Shown here one piece after another: positions 16,759 through 26,384 of a DNA stretch of 64,000 bases. The number at the start of each line of letters is the position of its first letter. Position 1 is the first letter of the stretch. Under the pieces are notes generated by a model. The model saw only the letters and a list, made by a program, of their open reading frames with translations. It made no database searches and was not told the origin of the DNA. Source of the DNA: Buttiauxella agrestis ATCC 33320 (GTDB taxonomy: Bacteria; Pseudomonadota; Gammaproteobacteria; Enterobacterales; Enterobacteriaceae); assembly GCF_000735355.1 (NCBI RefSeq), contig NZ_JMPI01000025.1, positions 1 to 64,000 of the forward strand. The letters run 5' to 3'. A program made the translations under genes and the position numbers.

Positions 16759-17147
16759 GCGGGTGGCCAGGCGCGATTTTGTAACACAATGCGATAACCG
16801 TCGTTATCTATAAATGTGCATCCGGCGACATCCCAGTACGGATTAAAACTATTTATGGTCAAAAAACCTGCGTCAAGCATTTGCTGGCAGGTCTTTTGCC
16901 ATGCATCTTTCTCTGGGTAATAAAGCACTAACAAGTCGTCCGCCGTGGCGGTTGGTTCTACCGGGTGGCGATGGCAAACCGTGAACTCCAGGTGCCAGCT
17001 TGCATCCTCCAGGCCAAGCATCACGCCGCTAAAGCCGTCATGTTCACTAAATTCCCCGAGTTCTTTTAAGCCCAAACCCAGGCAGTACATCTCTTTGCTT
17101 TGAGCAAGATTCGTTACGGGTCGTGCAATCCGCAGATGAGGTGTCAT
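16755..17147 (-). CDS. VOC (glyoxalase/bleomycin-resistance) superfamily protein
   Basis: 130-residue single-domain vicinal-oxygen-chelate protein (start [21 protein letters not shown]). Paired beta-alpha-beta-beta-beta modules are suggested by the pattern around residues 4-60 and 68-125. A His near the N-terminus (PHLRIARP), His52 (WHLEF) and Glu-type residues could ligate metal. Family members are glyoxalases, dioxygenases or drug-binding proteins; substrate not predictable. Overlaps tehB tail to tail. Not part of the E. coli K-12 tehB-ydcL interval. Confidence 0.8.
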   Translation of the reverse strand: MTPHLRIARPVTNLAQSKEMYCLGLGLKELGEFSEHDGFSGVMLGLEDASWHLEFTVCHRHPVEPTATADDLLVLYYPEKDAWQKTCQQMLDAGFLTINSFNPYWDVAGCTFIDNDGYRIVLQNRAWPPA

Positions 17148-17347
17148 GTCTGTCTCCGATGTGTAGCAGTGCTTAATATTAATTCATCTATCAATAAATA
17201 GTTAATGACTTGTTGATTATTCATCGAAACAAAATACACATCTAATATCCGAATTTTGGATAAGTAGCATTTTAACCTCATTTTTCCACAGGGTTTATTG
17301 TTATAACGCGCACGCTTACATGCAATCTACAGGGAGTCATAGTAATA

Positions 17348-18016
17348 ATGCGCACTTCATTTTGTTTAAAAGCGGCTTGTCTGGCGGGAGTTTTAGCGCT
17401 AGCAGGTTGTGCTTCTTCTTTACCGGCGCCTGAAAAATATTCGGGCTTTTTAAAGGATTATTCCGGCTTGCAGGAAACTAAATCTAACTCGGGTAAAGAT
17501 ATCTTGCGTTGGATTGATCCTGCTTTCAAAGGCAGTAATTATGACAGCCTTGTTTTTAATCCAGTGACTTATTATCCAGAGCCAAAACCAAATACTCAGG
17601 TGGGGCAAAAAGTTCTGGATGGATTATTAAACTACACCAACACCCAGCTTAAAACCGCAGCAGCAGCACGCAAGCCACTGGTGACAAAAGCAGGCCCACA
17701 TAGCCTGATTTTCCGTGGCGCAATTACCGCAGTAGATTGTACTAAAGAAGGTCTGCAATTCTACGAAGTGGTGCCTATCGCACTGGTCGTAGCGGGAACG
17801 CAAGTCGCCACCGGGCACCGTACCATGGATACCAACCTCTATTTTGAGGCGGAGTTGATTGATGCGGCGACCAATAAAACGGTGATGCGCGTTGTGCGTA
17901 AAGGCGAGGGTAAAGACCTGAGCAATGAAAACACGCCAATGACGATTGATACGCTCAAGCAAGTGGTTGATGATCTCGCAACCGACGCGACGGTGTTCGA
18001 TACCGAACAGAAATAG
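17348..18016 (+). CDS. ydcL: YdcL family lipoprotein (DUF3313)
   Basis: 222-residue lipoprotein, the same length as E. coli YdcL, with a signal peptide and lipobox LAGC (Cys21). The body is strongly similar (VGQKVLDGLLNYTNTQLK, SLIFRGAITAVDCTKEGLQFYEVVPIALVVAGTQ, ATGHRTMDTNLYFEAELIDAATNK). No Asp at +2, so outer-membrane sorting is expected. Function unknown. Monocistronic, followed by a strong terminator. Confidence 0.95.
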   Translation: MRTSFCLKAACLAGVLALAGCASSLPAPEKYSGFLKDYSGLQETKSNSGKDILRWIDPAFKGSNYDSLVFNPVTYYPEPKPNTQVGQKVLDGLLNYTNTQLKTAAAARKPLVTKAGPHSLIFRGAITAVDCTKEGLQFYEVVPIALVVAGTQVATGHRTMDTNLYFEAELIDAATNKTVMRVVRKGEGKDLSNENTPMTIDTLKQVVDDLATDATVFDTEQK

Positions 18017-18036
18017 TGAAGATATCGTGAAATCAC

Positions 18037-18060
18037 AAAGGGAGCCTGGCTCCCTTTTTT
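18037..18060 (+). terminator. Rho-independent terminator after ydcL
   Basis: AAAGGGAGCC-T-GGCTCCCTTT running into a T6 tract 20 bases after the ydcL stop. It sits between convergent genes; A-rich sequence on the other side lets it also serve the minus-strand transporter gene. Confidence 0.85.
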
Positions 18061-18066
18061 GTCAAT

Positions 18067-18972
18067 TTATGCGGCGCGTTTACGCCACGGCAGAGTGGTC
18101 AACATCCCCGGTTTTGAGAACATCACCAGATTACCGAGCAAAATCATACACAGACCAATAACCGCATTGCTGTGCCAGACATAACCTTCATAAATCGTCG
18201 ACAGACTCAGTGCCACTAGCGGGAACAGCAATGTGCTGTAAGCGGCCTGACTTGCCCCGATGCGCCCGACCAGCGTGAAGTACGCCCCAAAGGCAATGAC
18301 CGAGCCGAAAATAGCCAGGTAGAACAGCGAGCCGAGATAACGCAGCGTGAACTCCGGCATAAACGAATCCCCACGAACCAAAGCCAGCACGCCCATAATA
18401 ATGGTGCCGTAAAACATGGCGTAGGTATTGGTCGAAAGCGTTTCAAGCCCGCGTCGTTGGTGACGTGTGCTGATCATATTCCCGATGGAAAAGCCAAAGG
18501 TGCCAAGCGCGCTTAAGCCAATGCCCATTAATAAAGTCGGTGCCATCTGAGTGGCGACCAAATCGTGCCAGAAGAGCGCGATCACACCCGCAATACCGAG
18601 TACCGCTGCGGGCAGCAAATTTTTGCTCGGGCGCTGGCGGAAGAAAATCATGCTATTGATAGCGTTAAATAATACGGACATAGAAAAGATCACCGACTCA
18701 AGGCCTGAGCTGATGTACGCCGCCGCGTGATAAAAACAGAAGAAGTTAAAGCCGAAAACGCAGCCGCCTTGCAGCATACAAAACAGATGGTCACGCAGGC
18801 TGATACGGCGCAAACGCCCTAACGCCAAAAGCACCACCAGCATGACGATAGCGGCTACCGCAAAACGCCAGAAAATTGAAACCGGCACCGACACCACACC
18901 TTGCTGCATGTAAATCGCCAGCCAGGTCGTGCCCCAAATCACCACCACCGAAATATAAAGTAAAGCATTCAT
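18067..18972 (-). CDS. EamA/DMT-family membrane transporter
   Basis: 301-residue protein with ten hydrophobic helices and two EamA repeats (about 5-135 and 150-285; WGTTWLAIY near the N-terminus is typical). Drug/metabolite transporter superfamily; family members export amino acids and metabolites or pump toxic compounds. The AraC-type gene at 19151 is divergent with a 178-bp intergenic region, suggesting that this pair is a regulator with its exporter. Substrate unknown. Not present at this position in E. coli K-12. Confidence 0.88.
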   Translation of the reverse strand: MNALLYISVVVIWGTTWLAIYMQQGVVSVPVSIFWRFAVAAIVMLVVLLALGRLRRISLRDHLFCMLQGGCVFGFNFFCFYHAAAYISSGLESVIFSMSVLFNAINSMIFFRQRPSKNLLPAAVLGIAGVIALFWHDLVATQMAPTLLMGIGLSALGTFGFSIGNMISTRHQRRGLETLSTNTYAMFYGTIIMGVLALVRGDSFMPEFTLRYLGSLFYLAIFGSVIAFGAYFTLVGRIGASQAAYSTLLFPLVALSLSTIYEGYVWHSNAVIGLCMILLGNLVMFSKPGMLTTLPWRKRAA

Positions 18973-19150
18973 CTTGTTGTCTCCCAGAACGGATAGCGGG
19001 AGTATCCGCGAATAGGAGCGAGGATGATTTCACGTAGTTGCGGGACTTGCATATTCTTGCGGTTTTATTTACCCGCTAGTTTGTTAAAGGCTGGTAACAG
19101 GCACTCACACTACTTAAACTATTATTCCTGAATTCTGACGGTAGCCAACC

Positions 19151-20023
19151 ATGACCCAGCCGTATCACGCATTTGAAAATCTTCGCCAGCACAACGCCGT
19201 GCTGGAAGATAACGTGCAGCTAGGTTCTGGCATTCAACTGTCGTCCTGGTCAAATAGCCTCGATCGCGTAACGCAATGCAGCAACCATCACACATTAAGT
19301 ATGTATGTGAATGAAGGCTATGAAACCTATCAGAAAACCTCTTCGGGCTGGAAGAATGGCGGCGGCCCAGACCGTTTTTGCCTGATGCCTGAAGACAGCG
19401 AAACCACCTGGGATATTCGCAACCATTTTTCGTTTGTGCACCTGTATTGCACGGATGAACACTTGCGCAATATTGCCGAGCAGATTTGGGATCGCAGCCC
19501 GGCCGCGATATCTCTTGATGAGAAAATCTTCAGCGAAGATCCGCGTATTACCCAGCTTTATCGCCATTTTCTGTTAAGCAGTGACTGGCAACAGCAGGCG
19601 AATCACTTGATGTTAAGCACCGCATCAACCTTATTGCTGACTCATATGGTGCAGAATTACAGCAATGTGCAGTGGCGTTTGCCGGATGTGCGCGGCGGGC
19701 TTGCGCCTGCGGTGTTGCGTAATATTCAGGCGTATATCGAGCAGCATCTTAGCGAGCCATTAACGTTGAGCGAACTGGCGAAGGAGGCGGGGTTAAGTGA
19801 GTTTCATTTTGCGCGCATGTTTAAACAATCTACCCAACTCGCGCCCCATCAATATGTGATGCATCGCCGCATGTCACGGGCACAAACGCTGGTGAAGAAC
19901 AGTTCGCTGTCACTGACGGATATCGCGATGGCCTGCGGGTTTAGCTCCGCAAGCCATTTTAGTAACCGATTTAAAACCACGATCGGCGTTACGCCCTCGC
20001 AGTTACGGTCGACGAATAAATGA
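19151..20023 (+). CDS. AraC-family transcriptional regulator
   Basis: 290-residue regulator. Residues 1-180 form a cupin-like N-terminal sensing region (SSWSNSLDRVTQCSNHHTLSMYVNEGYETYQ) and residues about 190-290 carry two helix-turn-helix motifs (LTLSELAKEAGLSEFHFARMFKQ and LTDIAMACGFSSASHFSNRFK) with the typical ending TPSQLR. Probably controls the divergent EamA transporter gene. Its 3' end overlaps ydcO by 21 bp tail to tail. Confidence 0.9.
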   Translation: MTQPYHAFENLRQHNAVLEDNVQLGSGIQLSSWSNSLDRVTQCSNHHTLSMYVNEGYETYQKTSSGWKNGGGPDRFCLMPEDSETTWDIRNHFSFVHLYCTDEHLRNIAEQIWDRSPAAISLDEKIFSEDPRITQLYRHFLLSSDWQQQANHLMLSTASTLLLTHMVQNYSNVQWRLPDVRGGLAPAVLRNIQAYIEQHLSEPLTLSELAKEAGLSEFHFARMFKQSTQLAPHQYVMHRRMSRAQTLVKNSSLSLTDIAMACGFSSASHFSNRFKTTIGVTPSQLRSTNK

Positions 20024-21172
20024 GAATAACGCGTAGCAAACTCCACCCGCGACCAGTCCCCAAAATGCAGAGCCAATCCCCAGCAAACTCACACCCGAAG
20101 CGGTGACCAGAAACGTCACTATTGCCGCGTCACGCTCTCGCTCATGATTAAGCGCCTGATACAAACTCCCGGCGATAGTGCTCAGTAATGCCAGGCCTGC
20201 CAGCGTATGAATATAGGCGACCGGCAATGCCGTCAGAAGAGTGGTGATAGAGCCGCCAAAAACCCCCGCCAGCAAATAAAACACGCCGGCAGCAGCGGCG
20301 GCAAGCCAGCGCTTTGAGGGATCAGGATGGGCTTCCGAACCCTGGCAAATTGCGGCGGTGATCGCAGCGATACAAATTGAAAATACCCCAAACGGCGCCA
20401 GCAGCAAGGCAATCGCGGCAGTGACAACCATTAAGGGCGAAACCGGAACGTGATAACCCGACGCTTTTAACGTGGCGACACCGGGCGCATTTTGTGAGGC
20501 CATCGTTACCAGGAAAAAGGGGATGCCAATACCCAGCAGGCTGGAAAGCGAGAAGTGCGGAGCAGTAAATTCAGGCATCACAATAGCAACAGGCATATTG
20601 GTGCTTTGCAGATTGCCACTCAGCAGGCAAACCGCCAGGCCTACGACCATCGCCACTACCACCGCATATCGTGGCGCCCAGGTTTTCGCCAGCAGCCAGC
20701 CTACTAACATGCTGGCGCACAACAAAAAATCCCCCTGTAACGAAGTAAAAGCGTCCAGGCCGAAGCGCAGTAAAATACCGGCCAGCATGGCAGCAGAAAG
20801 CGTGGCGGGGATCAGGCGCATCAGGCGGGCGAACAAACCCGTTGCGCCACAAATCAGAATCAGAAATGAGGCGAAAATAAACACGCCGACGGCTTCATTC
20901 AGCGAATGCCCCGGCAGGCTGGTGGCAAGCAGCGCCGCACCGGGCGTTGACCAGGCGGTAAGAATGGGGGTGCGATACCAGAGTGTGAGCGCTAAGGTGC
21001 TGATTCCCATCGCGATACCCAGCATCGTCAGCCAGCCTGCGATCTGGATAGTGTTGGCGCCTGCCGCTTCGGCTGCCTGCCAGATAATCGCCGCTGAACT
21101 GGCGTAACCCACTAATACCGCGACAAACCCTGCCAATACCGTCGGTAACGGAATCGAAATTAAGCGCATCAT
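20003..21172 (-). CDS. ydcO: BenE-family inner-membrane transporter YdcO
   Basis: 389-residue protein (E. coli YdcO 391) of the benzoate:proton symporter (BenE) family, with about 11-12 helices. Highly similar to YdcO: GYASSAAIIWQAAEAAGANTIQIAGW, TAWSTPGAALLATSLPG, LFLVTMASQNAPGVATLKASGY-type stretch, ALNHERERDAAIVTFLVTASG. Start can be either of two consecutive Met codons. In E. coli ydcN lies next to ydcO; here a GGDEF-EAL gene takes that place. Benzoate transport is by family, not shown for YdcO. Confidence 0.93.
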   Translation of the reverse strand: MMRLISIPLPTVLAGFVAVLVGYASSAAIIWQAAEAAGANTIQIAGWLTMLGIAMGISTLALTLWYRTPILTAWSTPGAALLATSLPGHSLNEAVGVFIFASFLILICGATGLFARLMRLIPATLSAAMLAGILLRFGLDAFTSLQGDFLLCASMLVGWLLAKTWAPRYAVVVAMVVGLAVCLLSGNLQSTNMPVAIVMPEFTAPHFSLSSLLGIGIPFFLVTMASQNAPGVATLKASGYHVPVSPLMVVTAAIALLLAPFGVFSICIAAITAAICQGSEAHPDPSKRWLAAAAAGVFYLLAGVFGGSITTLLTALPVAYIHTLAGLALLSTIAGSLYQALNHERERDAAIVTFLVTASGVSLLGIGSAFWGLVAGGVCYALFSFIRRP

Positions 21173-21221
21173 GTTTTCCTTATTGTTGACGGCGAAACTA
21201 TAGCATTACCCGGCTATAGAT

Positions 21222-23168
21222 TTACAAACCGTTAACAACAGGATGTAGAGCATTCTCGAGATAAACCAGCGCATTCTGGCGTTCGAGCGGTCGTGAAAAA
21301 TAATAGCCCTGCAAAAAGGGAATACCGCACTCTTCGAGCAACTGCCGTTGTTTATCTGTTTCAACACCTTCAGCGATCACGCTAAAGTTGAGGCTGCGGG
21401 AAATATTCATCATGGCCTGGACAATGGAAAGACCTTTCAGCTCGATATTCTGAATAAATGAACGGTCGATTTTGATGTAATCAATATTCATATTCTGGAT
21501 AACCGACAGGCTGGAATAACCGGTGCCGAAATCATCCACCGAGAATTTCACGCCGCGTTGCTGTAACTGGTTTACTTTCTGGTTGATCATCATTTGATCG
21601 GACTGAAATATAGATTCCGTCACTTCCAGATGCAGTAAATGGCCGGGTATCGCGTAGCGTTCAATCAGTCGGTTGACGTTATTCACAAATCCTTTGTCGT
21701 AGAATTGAATCAGCGAAATATTCACGCACATGCAAATTCCTGCATTGCGTTTATTCATTTGTGCCAGCGTTTTACAGGCTTCTTCTAATACCCAGTGCCC
21801 GGTCTGAACAATGCGCCCGCTTTGCTCCATTAAAGGAATGAACTCGACGGGAGAGATTTCCTGCTCCTGATAACGCCAGCGCATCAGGGCTTCAAAACTG
21901 ACCACCTGGCCTCTGGTATCGACTATCGGCTGATACACCAGGCGAAATTCATGGCGGTCGAGGGCGCTTTTTAGCGCTTCACTCAGCATAATTTTACGGT
22001 GTAAATCGCGCTCGAGGCCGAGATTATAGAAAGCCACGCGTTCCGGATATTTGCCTTTTTGCGAATACATGGCGATATCTGCCAGCTGAATAAGCCGCGT
22101 GATGGAGCTTTCATGTTCCGGGCACACTGAAATACCGATAGTGGCATTCAGCGTGACGTTTTGTTCATCGACGCGGATAGGGCGTGAAAGGCTGGTGACG
22201 ATTTTATCGGCCAGATCGCTGATGGCATCCGAGGATTTATCTTTAACCAGCAGGATAAATTCATCGCCGCCCCAGCGACAGATTAAATTTTCGCTATCAA
22301 TAAATGTTTTCAACCTGTCGCTTAAGGCGACTAATACCCGGTCGCCCACATTGTGGCCCAGCGTATCGTTAATATTTTTAAAACCATCAAGGTCGATAAA
22401 GAAAATGGCGAAGCCGGCGTTTTTCTGGTTTTTAAACTCTTGTTCAACTACCTGTGCGGCTAATAAAAATGCGCTGCGGTTGTACAACCCGGTGAGTGAG
22501 TCTTTATTGGATATTTCGTAGACTTCCCGCGTTCGGACCCGAATGGTTTCTTCCATGCGTGACACCAGGTTTTTGTTTCGGTAGCGCAATAAAATGGCTT
22601 CTTTAATATATTTAGACGAGCGGGCGGAAGAGACAATCATGATGAGAGTGAAACACACGCCGAGGCCGCCGAGATTAATTTTATATTGCTCCGGTTGCAT
22701 CAGCAGCAATATCGACATCGGCATCAGGATAATAATGTTGTAGAACGAGGCGAGCAGCAGATTCCCGGAAAGTATACTGGTTGCTCCGCCAGCCATGGCG
22801 GCAAGAATCACATTAGTGGTGCTTAATTCTTCAATAGAAAAATGCGGGTAAAAGATAACGGCATACAAACTCCACATTGCCGCACTCAATAAACAGCCGC
22901 AGGAAAAACGCATTAACCAGCTCTTGCTGGTTTTATTTTCTGCACTGCTTTTTAACCACATACGCGTATCAAAAACCCGGCTGACGAGGATTAAAGTCAT
23001 CACCGCCCACCAGGCTAATTTGCAGTTGAAATTCTTCTCATCAATAAAGGTAAAGGCGAGAGCACTGGAAGCAACAAAGGTAATCAGAATGCCCGGTAAT
23101 GAGTTGTTGTAGAGCAGTCTTACGCCTTCGGATTGGTAAAGCTTTGAGTGTTCGAGGTTTTTTTTCAT
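21222..23168 (-). CDS. Membrane-anchored GGDEF-EAL protein (c-di-GMP turnover)
   Basis: 648-residue protein. Residues 1 to about 200 contain six or more hydrophobic helices of a membrane sensory region, followed by a GGDEF domain starting near DSLTGLYNRSAFL and an EAL domain in the last 250 residues. The cyclase active site is intact (RWGGDEF), and the phosphodiesterase signatures are present (FEALMRW, VEFIPLMEQSG, DDFGTGYSSL, IAEGVET). Either or both activities may operate. It occupies the position of ydcN relative to E. coli. A 13-bp perfect palindrome lies 60 bp upstream. Confidence 0.92.
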   Translation of the reverse strand: MKKNLEHSKLYQSEGVRLLYNNSLPGILITFVASSALAFTFIDEKNFNCKLAWWAVMTLILVSRVFDTRMWLKSSAENKTSKSWLMRFSCGCLLSAAMWSLYAVIFYPHFSIEELSTTNVILAAMAGGATSILSGNLLLASFYNIIILMPMSILLLMQPEQYKINLGGLGVCFTLIMIVSSARSSKYIKEAILLRYRNKNLVSRMEETIRVRTREVYEISNKDSLTGLYNRSAFLLAAQVVEQEFKNQKNAGFAIFFIDLDGFKNINDTLGHNVGDRVLVALSDRLKTFIDSENLICRWGGDEFILLVKDKSSDAISDLADKIVTSLSRPIRVDEQNVTLNATIGISVCPEHESSITRLIQLADIAMYSQKGKYPERVAFYNLGLERDLHRKIMLSEALKSALDRHEFRLVYQPIVDTRGQVVSFEALMRWRYQEQEISPVEFIPLMEQSGRIVQTGHWVLEEACKTLAQMNKRNAGICMCVNISLIQFYDKGFVNNVNRLIERYAIPGHLLHLEVTESIFQSDQMMINQKVNQLQQRGVKFSVDDFGTGYSSLSVIQNMNIDYIKIDRSFIQNIELKGLSIVQAMMNISRSLNFSVIAEGVETDKQRQLLEECGIPFLQGYYFSRPLERQNALVYLENALHPVVNGL

Positions 23169-23227
23169 TTCCGATCATCTTAACTGAGTCATTCAACAGG
23201 TGCTCAACATCAAGAACGCTAATGTGA

Positions 23228-23240
23228 TTACATCATGTAA
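23228..23240. promoter_or_regulatory. Palindrome in the GGDEF-EAL / rlhA intergenic region
   Basis: TTACAT-C-ATGTAA, a perfect 6-1-6 palindrome within a 245-bp divergent promoter region, 60 bp from the GGDEF-EAL start. Regulator not identifiable from the sequence. Confidence 0.35.
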
Positions 23241-23413
23241 TTATTTTTGCTGTAATTATAATTAAAAACTGCGCTACAGAGAAGATGGATTATCAGCGAA
23301 CTCCGCGCAAGCGCAGCGGCAGGGCTGTTTTGGCGACGTTTGGGTATATGCTTACGCGTCCAATCTGACTACAATAGCCGCCTTTCACCCATAACACAGA
23401 AAACAGACCGACT

Positions 23414-25375
23414 ATGCGCCTGCACGCCAATCATCTTGAATTACTCAGCCCCGCCCGTGATACCGCCATCGCCCGCGAAGCCATTTTGCATGGTGCGGAT
23501 GCGGTCTACATTGGTGGCCCTGGTTTTGGCGCTCGCCATAATGCCGGTAACAGTCTACAGGATCTGGCAGAACTGGTGCCGTTTGCTCACCGTTATGGGG
23601 CGAAGATTTTCGTTACGCTTAACACCATTTTGCATGACAACGAACTCGAACCCGCGCGCCGTATGATTCACGACCTGTATCAGATTGGCGTCGATGCGCT
23701 GATTGTGCAGGATATGGGCGTGCTGGAAATGGATCTGCCGCCGATTGAGCTGCACGCCAGCACCCAGTGCGACATTCGCAGTGCAGAAAAAGCAAAATTC
23801 CTGTCCGATGCGGGTTTCTCGCAAATCGTTTTGGCACGCGAGTTGAACCTCAACCAAATCCGCGCAATCCATGAAAATATTGATGCGACGATTGAGTTCT
23901 TCATTCATGGTGCGCTCTGCGTGGCGTATTCCGGGCAATGTAATATTTCTCACGCCCAGACCGGACGTAGCGCAAACCGGGGTGATTGCTCCCAGGCTTG
24001 CCGCTTGCCGTACACGCTTAAAGACGATCAAGGCCGCGTCGTGGCTTATGAAAAACACCTGCTGTCGATGAAAGATAACGATCAGAGTGCCAACCTGGCG
24101 GCACTGGTCGATGCGGGCGTGCGCTCCTTCAAGATTGAAGGGCGCTACAAAGATATGAGCTATGTGAAAAACATCACCTCTTATTATCGCCAGCTACTGG
24201 ATGAGTTAATGGAGCAGCGCACCGATCTGGTTCGTGCTTCTTCCGGCGTGACCTCGCATTTCTTTATTCCATCGCCGGATAAAACCTTCCACCGTGGCAG
24301 CACCGACTACTTCGTTAACGAGCGCAAAATTGATATCGGCGCGTTTGATTCCCCGAAATTTATCGGCCTGCCGGTGGGCGAAGTGCTCAAAGTGGGCAAA
24401 GACTTTCTGGATGTGAATGTCACCGATACGCTGACCAATGGCGATGGGCTGAATGTCCTTATCAAGCGTGATATCGTCGGTTTTCGCGCCAATACCGTAG
24501 AAAAAACCGGTAAAAATCAGTATCGCGTCTGGCCTAATGAAATGCCGGACACGCTGAAAAATGTGCGTCCAAACCATCCGCTGAACCGTAACCTCGACCA
24601 CAACTGGCAACAAGCGTTAACCAAAACCTCCAGTGAGCGCCGGATTCGCGTCGATCTGGAACTCGGTGGCTGGGAAGAGCAACTGGTGTTGACCGCCACG
24701 TGCGAAGACGGCGTTAGCGTGACGAAAACGCTGGAAGGGCAGTTTGAAGTGGCAAACAACCCGGAAAAAGCCTACTCGAGCCTGCGCGATAGCCTGGCGA
24801 AACTAGGGCAGACGATGTATCAGGCCCGTAAAGTTGACCTGAATTTGCCTGCGCCATTGTTCGTGCCGAACAGCCAACTCAACCAACTGCGCCGTGAAGT
24901 GATTGATGCGCTGACGGATGCGCGACTTGAGCAATATCAGCGTGGTAGCCGCAAACCAGTGAGCGTGCCGGCACCGGTTTATCCGGAAGAACACCTCACG
25001 TTCCTGGCAAACGTCTACAACCACAAAGCGCGTGAATTTTATCAGCGTTATGGCGTGAAACTGATTGATGCCGCTTATGAAGCGCATGAAGAGAAGGGCG
25101 AAGTGCCGGTGATGATCACCAAACACTGCCTGCGTTTTGCGTTTAACTTGTGCCCGAAACAGGCAAAAGGTTCGGTGAAAAGCTGGAAAGCGACGCCGAT
25201 GCAACTGGTGCATCAGGATGAAGTGTTAACGCTGAAATTCGACTGCCGTCCGTGTGAAATGCACGTGATTGGCAAGATGAAGAATCACATCCTGAAAATG
25301 CCGTTGCCGGGCAGCGATATTGTTGCGTCCATTAGCCCCGACGAATTATTGAAGACGATGCCGAAGCGCAAGTAA
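23414..25375 (+). CDS. rlhA: 23S rRNA C2501 hydroxylase
   Basis: 653-residue U32-family protein (formerly YdcP) that produces 5-hydroxycytidine at position 2501 of 23S rRNA. N-terminal TIM-barrel U32 domain with HGADAVYIGGPGFGARHNAGNS and the U32 signature EFFIHGALCVAYSGQCNISHAQTGRSANRGDCSQACR, rich in Cys residues that may hold an iron-sulfur cluster; a C-terminal extension includes further Cys (CLRFAFNLCPKQ, DCRPCEMH). Full length against E. coli. Divergent from the GGDEF-EAL gene. Confidence 0.95.
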   Translation: MRLHANHLELLSPARDTAIAREAILHGADAVYIGGPGFGARHNAGNSLQDLAELVPFAHRYGAKIFVTLNTILHDNELEPARRMIHDLYQIGVDALIVQDMGVLEMDLPPIELHASTQCDIRSAEKAKFLSDAGFSQIVLARELNLNQIRAIHENIDATIEFFIHGALCVAYSGQCNISHAQTGRSANRGDCSQACRLPYTLKDDQGRVVAYEKHLLSMKDNDQSANLAALVDAGVRSFKIEGRYKDMSYVKNITSYYRQLLDELMEQRTDLVRASSGVTSHFFIPSPDKTFHRGSTDYFVNERKIDIGAFDSPKFIGLPVGEVLKVGKDFLDVNVTDTLTNGDGLNVLIKRDIVGFRANTVEKTGKNQYRVWPNEMPDTLKNVRPNHPLNRNLDHNWQQALTKTSSERRIRVDLELGGWEEQLVLTATCEDGVSVTKTLEGQFEVANNPEKAYSSLRDSLAKLGQTMYQARKVDLNLPAPLFVPNSQLNQLRREVIDALTDARLEQYQRGSRKPVSVPAPVYPEEHLTFLANVYNHKAREFYQRYGVKLIDAAYEAHEEKGEVPVMITKHCLRFAFNLCPKQAKGSVKSWKATPMQLVHQDEVLTLKFDCRPCEMHVIGKMKNHILKMPLPGSDIVASISPDELLKTMPKRK

Positions 25376-25383
25376 TTTTTGAT

Positions 25384-25410
25384 TGTCGGATGGCGCAGCG
25401 TCATCCGACA
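25384..25410. repeat. REP unit after rlhA
   Basis: TGTCGGATGGCGCAGCG followed by TCATCCGACA: a single REP-type palindrome between the convergent rlhA and LysR genes. Confidence 0.75.
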
Positions 25411-25415
25411 CCTGT

Positions 25416-26282
25416 TCAAGGATTCTGCGCCCGTAACTGGTCAATCATCCAGCGCCCGGCGGGGCCAGGCGGCGTTTTGTTCGACCACAACACATCCACG
25501 TCAATACGCTGCGGCCAGCCCGCAACGGGCAACTCCTGCAAAACATCGTGACCAAATTGCTCCACCAACCAACGTGGCAAAATTCCCCAGCCAAAACCTT
25601 GCTCCGCCATCTCCAGCAGCATCAGCAATGACGGTGACGACCACGTCGGGCCGCCGCTTTTATTGCGCGTCGGATCGGTAAAGGTGCTCAAACTGAGTTG
25701 ACGCACGGTTTGCAAGGTGTCCATCTCGACGGCAGGCAAGCGGGCTAACTCATGCTGGCGGTGAATATAAATCGCCATTTCCGCCCCGACCTGCAAACGT
25801 GCCACCGTCACATCTACCGGGTAACGAGGCTGCACGCGCAACACGCCAACATGGGCGCGACCAATCTGAATCAGGTCGATAACGTCTTCATCTTCTGCAA
25901 TCAAACACTCAAATTCGATATCCGGAAAACGTTGCGAAAAACGCTGGAGAATCGACTCGTGATGCGAAGTTTGCCACACATCAGACAGCACAAAACTCAG
26001 GCGCGGCTCGACATTTCCCGCCAGGCGCACTGAGACTTCATTCAGCCTCTCGCTTGCCGCCATAATCGACTGGATGTACGGCAAAATGTGTTTCCCCTGG
26101 TCGGTCAAAACCGGCTGGCGACTCTGGCGGTCAAACAGCGTCACTCCCAAATCGGCTTCCAGATTGGCAATGGCGCTGCTTATCGTTGACTGGCTTTTCT
26201 TCAGTTTGCGCGCCGCCGCAGAAAACGATCCGGTTTCTACCGCCTGCACAAAGGCTTCGAGGGATTCGGGGGAGTAATTCAT
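25416..26282 (-). CDS. LysR-family regulator, divergent from a PACE efflux gene
   Basis: 288 residues from the ATG at 26282 (MNYSPESLEAFVQAVETGSFSAAARKL), the usual LysR N-terminus; the frame extends to a GTG at 26312 inside the probable operator. N-terminal helix-turn-helix (GSFSAAARKLKKSQSTISSAIANLEADLG) and effector domain. In Acinetobacter the LysR protein AceR controls the PACE pump gene aceI in the same divergent arrangement, so an AceR-like role is a good guess. Confidence 0.85.
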   Translation of the reverse strand: MNYSPESLEAFVQAVETGSFSAAARKLKKSQSTISSAIANLEADLGVTLFDRQSRQPVLTDQGKHILPYIQSIMAASERLNEVSVRLAGNVEPRLSFVLSDVWQTSHHESILQRFSQRFPDIEFECLIAEDEDVIDLIQIGRAHVGVLRVQPRYPVDVTVARLQVGAEMAIYIHRQHELARLPAVEMDTLQTVRQLSLSTFTDPTRNKSGGPTWSSPSLLMLLEMAEQGFGWGILPRWLVEQFGHDVLQELPVAGWPQRIDVDVLWSNKTPPGPAGRWMIDQLRAQNP

Positions 26283-26314
26283 GATGTATCGGTTTTTTAG
26301 ATGGCTAATCACTT

Positions 26315-26330
26315 AATTCTATCAGGAATT
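26315..26330. promoter_or_regulatory. Candidate LysR operator for the PACE gene
   Basis: AATTC-TATCAG-GAATT interrupted dyad in the divergent promoter region 33 bp upstream of the LysR start and 55 bp upstream of the PACE start, with LysR-like spacing. Confidence 0.4.
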
Positions 26331-26384
26331 ACGATAATAATACGCCGCATAGCCATATTGCTTGATTTATCTGGAGTGAGTTTT

